64,000 nucleotides of DNA from Histomonas meleagridis (Eukaryota; Parabasalia; Tritrichomonadida; Dientamoebidae): NCBI GenBank assembly GCA_020186115.1, contig WSYJ01000157.1, positions 62,001 through 126,000 on the forward strand. Direction: 5' to 3'. How positions within the stretch are numbered: position 1 is the first letter of the stretch; every line of letters begins with the position of its first letter. Shown one piece after another: positions 61,179 to 64,000 of the stretch. Under the pieces are notes generated by a model that had not been told where the DNA came from, made no database searches, and saw only the letters and a list, made by a program, of their open reading frames with translations. Made by a program: the position numbers and the translations under genes.

Positions 61179-61706
61179 TTAGAACCCACAAACTGTTGGA
61201 CGTTTGGTAGATAGAATCTTCTTTTGTGATGAATGAGCTGGACGAATTGGTCTCTTGAGGATTGGGAACTTTACATTATCATTCAGGAACATACGAAGAT
61301 TATGGTGAACAACATCTTCGTTTTTAATTTCACTTACACGAATGATGGAAATATTCTTTGCTTGTACATTGTGTGTTCCAGCCATTTCTTGGTAAAGACG
61401 GAGGACGGCACCTTCTGTAGTTGTATCACGGAATTCCTTGTAAATGTTATTGATTGAATTTGTTGCACGATATGTTAACCAAATACCGTAGTTTTTAACG
61501 CGTTCTGGTTCTGGTTCAATTACGTGTTTGACAGCAAGGATTTCACCATGAGATTTCTTAAGACGAGCAATACGGCGTGCAACACCCCAGAATTTGGATT
61601 TTGCGATGACCTCATCAGGAGCGAAAACTTGAACACGGATTGCTGCAGGGTTTGGAACAGCTTCAGTTGGTAAAGGACGAGCAATAACCTCGTAATTCTT
61701 GAGCAT
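61179..61706 (-). CDS. RPL18A: 60S ribosomal protein eL20 (L18a)
   Basis: A 175-residue large-subunit ribosomal protein. Diagnostic stretches are the N-terminal [86 protein letters not shown] and the final [14 protein letters not shown]. Length agrees with eukaryotic eL20 (about 176). ATG 61706 is chosen: it matches the family's N-terminus and sits four bases after an M5-like CCTTT. It is divergent from the Rpt1 gene with 82 bp between start codons. Confidence 0.96.
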   Translation of the reverse strand: MLKNYEVIARPLPTEAVPNPAAIRVQVFAPDEVIAKSKFWGVARRIARLKKSHGEILAVKHVIEPEPERVKNYGIWLTYRATNSINNIYKEFRDTTTEGAVLRLYQEMAGTHNVQAKNISIIRVSEIKNEDVVHHNLRMFLNDNVKFPILKRPIRPAHSSQKKILSTKRPTVCGF

Positions 61707-61788
61707 CCAAAAGGTCGGCCAAACCGCCACTCCCAATTCAAAAACGGTCACTTTTTATCGAAACCAACTTAAAAAGTGCCAACATAAC
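61707..61788. promoter_or_regulatory. compact bidirectional promoter of eL20 and Rpt1
   Basis: An 82-bp spacer. For eL20 (minus): M5-like CCTTT at 61710-61714, and M3 GACCGTTT at 61742-61749. For Rpt1 (plus): Inr TCACTT at 61748-61753, 35 nt before its ATG. The M3 of one gene overlaps the Inr of the other by two bases. Confidence 0.65.
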
Positions 61789-63051
61789 ATGGGAGACGAA
61801 GAAGATTCAAACCTTCAAAACATGGACGAAAATGACTATGCAATTCTTGGTGCTTACTCTAAAGGACCTTACACACGCGAAATATCTGAAACTGAAAAAG
61901 ATATTCAAGATATTGCAAAACGAGTAGATCTAATTAAAGGTGTAAGAGAAAGCGATACTGGATTAGCTCCTATGAATCAGTGGGATTTTGATGGTGACCG
62001 AAATATGCTTGCAACTGAAGAACCATTAAATGTTGCTCAATGTGAAAAAGCTCTTCCACCTAATGATGAAAAGCAAAGATACATCATATCCATCTCCCAT
62101 GTCGCCAAATTTGTAGTTGGCTTAGGCAAAAATGTTGCACCTTCTGATATCACCGAAGGAAGTCGAGTTGGAGTTGATCGTCGACGTTATGCAATTCAAC
62201 TTCCCTTACAACCTCGTATTGATCCCATTGTCACCATGATGCAAGTAGAAGAAAAACCCGATGTTACATATACTGATGTCGGAGGATGTTCCGAACAAAT
62301 TGAGAAACTCCGAGAAATCATTGAGATGCCCCTATTACATCCTGAGAAATTTGAGACCTTAGGCATTGATCCACCAAAAGGCGTATTATTATATGGCCCA
62401 CCCGGCACCGGCAAGACCCTCTTAGCTCGCGCCATTGCCAACCGTACTGAGTCCGTCTTCATCCGCGTCATTGGAAGCGAGCTTGTTCAGAAGTACATTG
62501 GCGAAGGCGCCCGAATGGTCCGCGAAATCTTCCAAATGGCACGCTCCAAGAAGAGCTGCATCATCTTTTTCGACGAGGTCGATGCATTTGGCGGCACACG
62601 GCTCTCCGATTCTGACAGTGCTGAACACGAAGTGCAGCGCACAATGCTCGAGCTGATTACACAACTCGACGGATTCGACTCGCGCGGCAACGTCAAAGTG
62701 CTGATGGCGACGAACAAGCCGAACACGCTCGACCCGGCGCTGCTCCGCCCGGGACGGCTGGACCGGAAGATAGAGTTTGCGGTGCCCGACTTGGAGGGAC
62801 GCGTCCAAATCTTCAAGATACACACGAGGTCAATGAACGTCGAAAGAGGCATCCGCTTCGACTTGCTGGCGAGGCTGTGCCCGAATGCGACCGGTGCAGA
62901 CATAAGAAGCGTTTGTACAGAGGCAGGAATAATAGCAATAAGAGCAAGGAGAAAGGCAATCACCGAAAAGGACTTCTTGAGCAGTATTAATAAGGTTATA
63001 AAGGGTTACGCTAAGTTCTCAGCGACGCCAAGTTACATGCAATATAACTAA
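61789..63051 (+). CDS. PSMC2: 26S proteasome regulatory ATPase Rpt1
   Basis: A 420-residue AAA ATPase of the 19S base, which unfolds ubiquitinated substrates and feeds them to the 20S core. Walker A GPPGTGKT is at about 202-209, Walker [11 protein letters not shown] near 260, and the Arg-finger region RPGRLDRK near 320. Rpt1 rather than another Rpt is indicated by [20 protein letters not shown], the segment [20 protein letters not shown] and the end [11 protein letters not shown], nearly the MTYN end of other PSMC2 proteins. The start at 61789 (MGDEEDSN) fits a short leader from the Inr. The AAA domain part (about 62380-62940) is much GC-richer than both ends of the gene. Confidence 0.97.
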   Translation: MGDEEDSNLQNMDENDYAILGAYSKGPYTREISETEKDIQDIAKRVDLIKGVRESDTGLAPMNQWDFDGDRNMLATEEPLNVAQCEKALPPNDEKQRYIISISHVAKFVVGLGKNVAPSDITEGSRVGVDRRRYAIQLPLQPRIDPIVTMMQVEEKPDVTYTDVGGCSEQIEKLREIIEMPLLHPEKFETLGIDPPKGVLLYGPPGTGKTLLARAIANRTESVFIRVIGSELVQKYIGEGARMVREIFQMARSKKSCIIFFDEVDAFGGTRLSDSDSAEHEVQRTMLELITQLDGFDSRGNVKVLMATNKPNTLDPALLRPGRLDRKIEFAVPDLEGRVQIFKIHTRSMNVERGIRFDLLARLCPNATGADIRSVCTEAGIIAIRARRKAITEKDFLSSINKVIKGYAKFSATPSYMQYN

Positions 63052-63378
63052 ATGATTTTTTATTGATTTAGTTGAAATCGAAGTTTTAAAATGCTCAAAA
63101 TATGATTTAATGCTAAGTCAAATGGCATTAGTTTGGATAGAAGCAGGCTGAATGGAAAGATAAATGATGTTATATCCTACAATATTATTTTAGCAGAGTT
63201 CCCTTATTTTATCATTCATTAGAAATATATTTCCAAGGAACAGCTAATTATTAAAACTTTAGAACAAATCAACAGATAGATAACTCATTATATTAGTAGA
63301 CTCTAAGAATAATAATTTTAAAATTAATTATATATTCATTATTATAACAGCAACAATAAACAAATTTAATTATTATAA
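63052..63378. other. convergent spacer, nothing recognised
   Basis: About 330 bp AT-rich DNA between the Rpt1 stop and the stop of the repeat-encoded frame. Confidence 0.45.
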
Positions 63379-64000
63379 TTAACTTAACAACAATTTTCTA
63401 CATTCACTGAAATCACAACTATTTACATTTTCATTAATAATATCACAACTATTTACATTTTCATTAATAATATCACAACTATTTACATTTTCATTAATAA
63501 TATCACAACTATTTACATTTTCATTAATAATATCACAACTATTTACATTTTCATTAATAATATCACAACTATTTACATTTTCATTAATAAATTCACAACT
63601 ATTTACATTTTCATTAATAATATCACAACTATTTACATTTTCATTAATAATATCACAACTATTTACATTTTCATTAATAATATCACAACTATTTACATTT
63701 TCATTAATAAATTCACAACTATTTACATTTTCATTAATAATATCACAACTATTTACATTTTCATTAATAATATCACAACTATTTACATTTTCATTAATAA
63801 TATCACAACTATTTACATTTTCATTAATAATATCACAACTATTTACATTTTCATTAATAATATCACAACTATTTACATTTTCATTAATAATATCACAACT
63901 ATTTACATTTTCATTAATAATATCACAACTATTTACATTTTCATTAATAATATCACAACTATTTACATTTTCAGTAATAAATTCACAACTATTTACATTT
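63379..64000 (-). CDS. partial gene encoding decapeptide repeats (IINENVNSCD)n
   Basis: On the minus strand a frame enters from the right edge and ends at TAA 63379-63381. It consists of about 20 copies of a 10-residue unit, NENVNSCDII, with variants that change CDII to CEFI and one N to T, then a unique tail (DFSECRKLLLS). Every unit is exactly 30 bp, so the frame is never lost. Each unit carries one Cys and several Asn, suggesting a cell-wall- or surface-like repeat protein. The plus strand of the repeat is also open, but lacks any ATG after its preceding stop. If non-coding, this is simply a minisatellite. Confidence 0.5.
   Translation of the reverse strand, partial: NVNSCEFITENVNSCDIINENVNSCDIINENVNSCDIINENVNSCDIINENVNSCDIINENVNSCDIINENVNSCDIINENVNSCDIINENVNSCEFINENVNSCDIINENVNSCDIINENVNSCDIINENVNSCEFINENVNSCDIINENVNSCDIINENVNSCDIINENVNSCDIINENVNSCDIINENVNSCDFSECRKLLLS
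63410..64000. repeat. 30-bp tandem repeat (minisatellite), continues past the right edge
   Basis: About 20 nearly identical copies of a 30-bp unit (ATCACAACTATTTACATTTT followed by CATTAATAAT), with a recurring variant where ATATC becomes AATTC. Copies are so alike that they must have spread recently or be kept alike by gene conversion. Confidence 0.97.

Noticed and set aside
63410-64000. CRISPR array
   Set aside because: The 30-bp units are directly adjacent with no unique spacers, and the genome is eukaryotic.
63410-64000. Plus-strand coding of the 30-bp repeat
   Set aside because: The frame is open but follows a TAA with no ATG before the repeats, and the peptide (ITTIYIFINN) is a poor candidate.

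Overview
The window looks like nuclear DNA of a parabasalid protist, a trichomonad of the Trichomonas/Tritrichomonas kind. It is AT-rich and gene-dense, with mostly intronless genes on both strands and very short spacers. Many starts sit next to matches to the trichomonad core-promoter motif M3 (DRCSGYTD), to the Inr (TCAYTW) or to an M5-like CCTTT. The families fit: several BspA-like leucine-rich-repeat surface proteins, a long multi-pass receptor-type nucleotide cyclase, DUF3447/ankyrin proteins and a P-element-like DNA transposon. The species cannot be fixed from sequence reading alone.

Layout. 0-7 kb: a gene running off the left edge, a divergent histone H2A/H2B pair, a Pro/Met/His-rich low-complexity protein, a 7TM protein and a pseudokinase. 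7-12.6 kb: gene-poor DNA holding a transposon with 24-bp terminal inverted repeats and a broken transposase. 12.6-22 kb: an HP1-like chromo/chromoshadow protein, a small BspA-like protein, the 1583-residue cyclase and small genes of unknown function. 22-36 kb: an accessory region with two large ankyrin genes, a coiled-coil protein and two decayed BspA-like genes. 36-50 kb: PUS3-like tRNA pseudouridine synthase, a DUF4464-like flagellar candidate, a DDX18/Has1-like helicase, a secreted/ER thioredoxin-fold protein, a large BspA-like gene with one stop codon, an ankyrin remnant and chaperonin CCT7. 50-64 kb: an intact BspA-like gene, a TRAPPC8-like trafficking subunit, PIG-V mannosyltransferase, a WD40 protein, ribosomal protein eL20 divergent from proteasome ATPase Rpt1, and a 30-bp tandem repeat that probably encodes a Cys-containing decapeptide-repeat protein running off the right edge.

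The main result is in the two ankyrin genes (22430-25066 + and 30600-34898 -). Each seems broken into many short frames, but the breaks obey a strict rule. At nearly every D-x-x-G-x-T hairpin that opens an ankyrin repeat, one to five AT-rich inserts of exactly 17 nt lie between single codons. The distance from the D codon to the T codon takes the values 12, 29, 46, 63 or 80 nt, i.e. 12 + 17n, with few exceptions. Removing 19 inserts from the plus gene and 70 from the minus gene (87 of 17 nt and 2 of 18 nt) gives uninterrupted frames of 770 and 1035 residues and restores the hairpin consensus. The inserts have no GT-AG ends, start mostly with RTTT, and are often only one codon apart, which ordinary splicing does not explain. 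A third, decayed copy at 47.3-47.7 kb has the same spacing. Something must remove, skip or tolerate these segments; the mechanism is unknown.

Secondary themes are single in-frame TAA codons in otherwise open genes, a shared C-terminal module in BspA-like proteins, and strong changes of base composition inside housekeeping genes.
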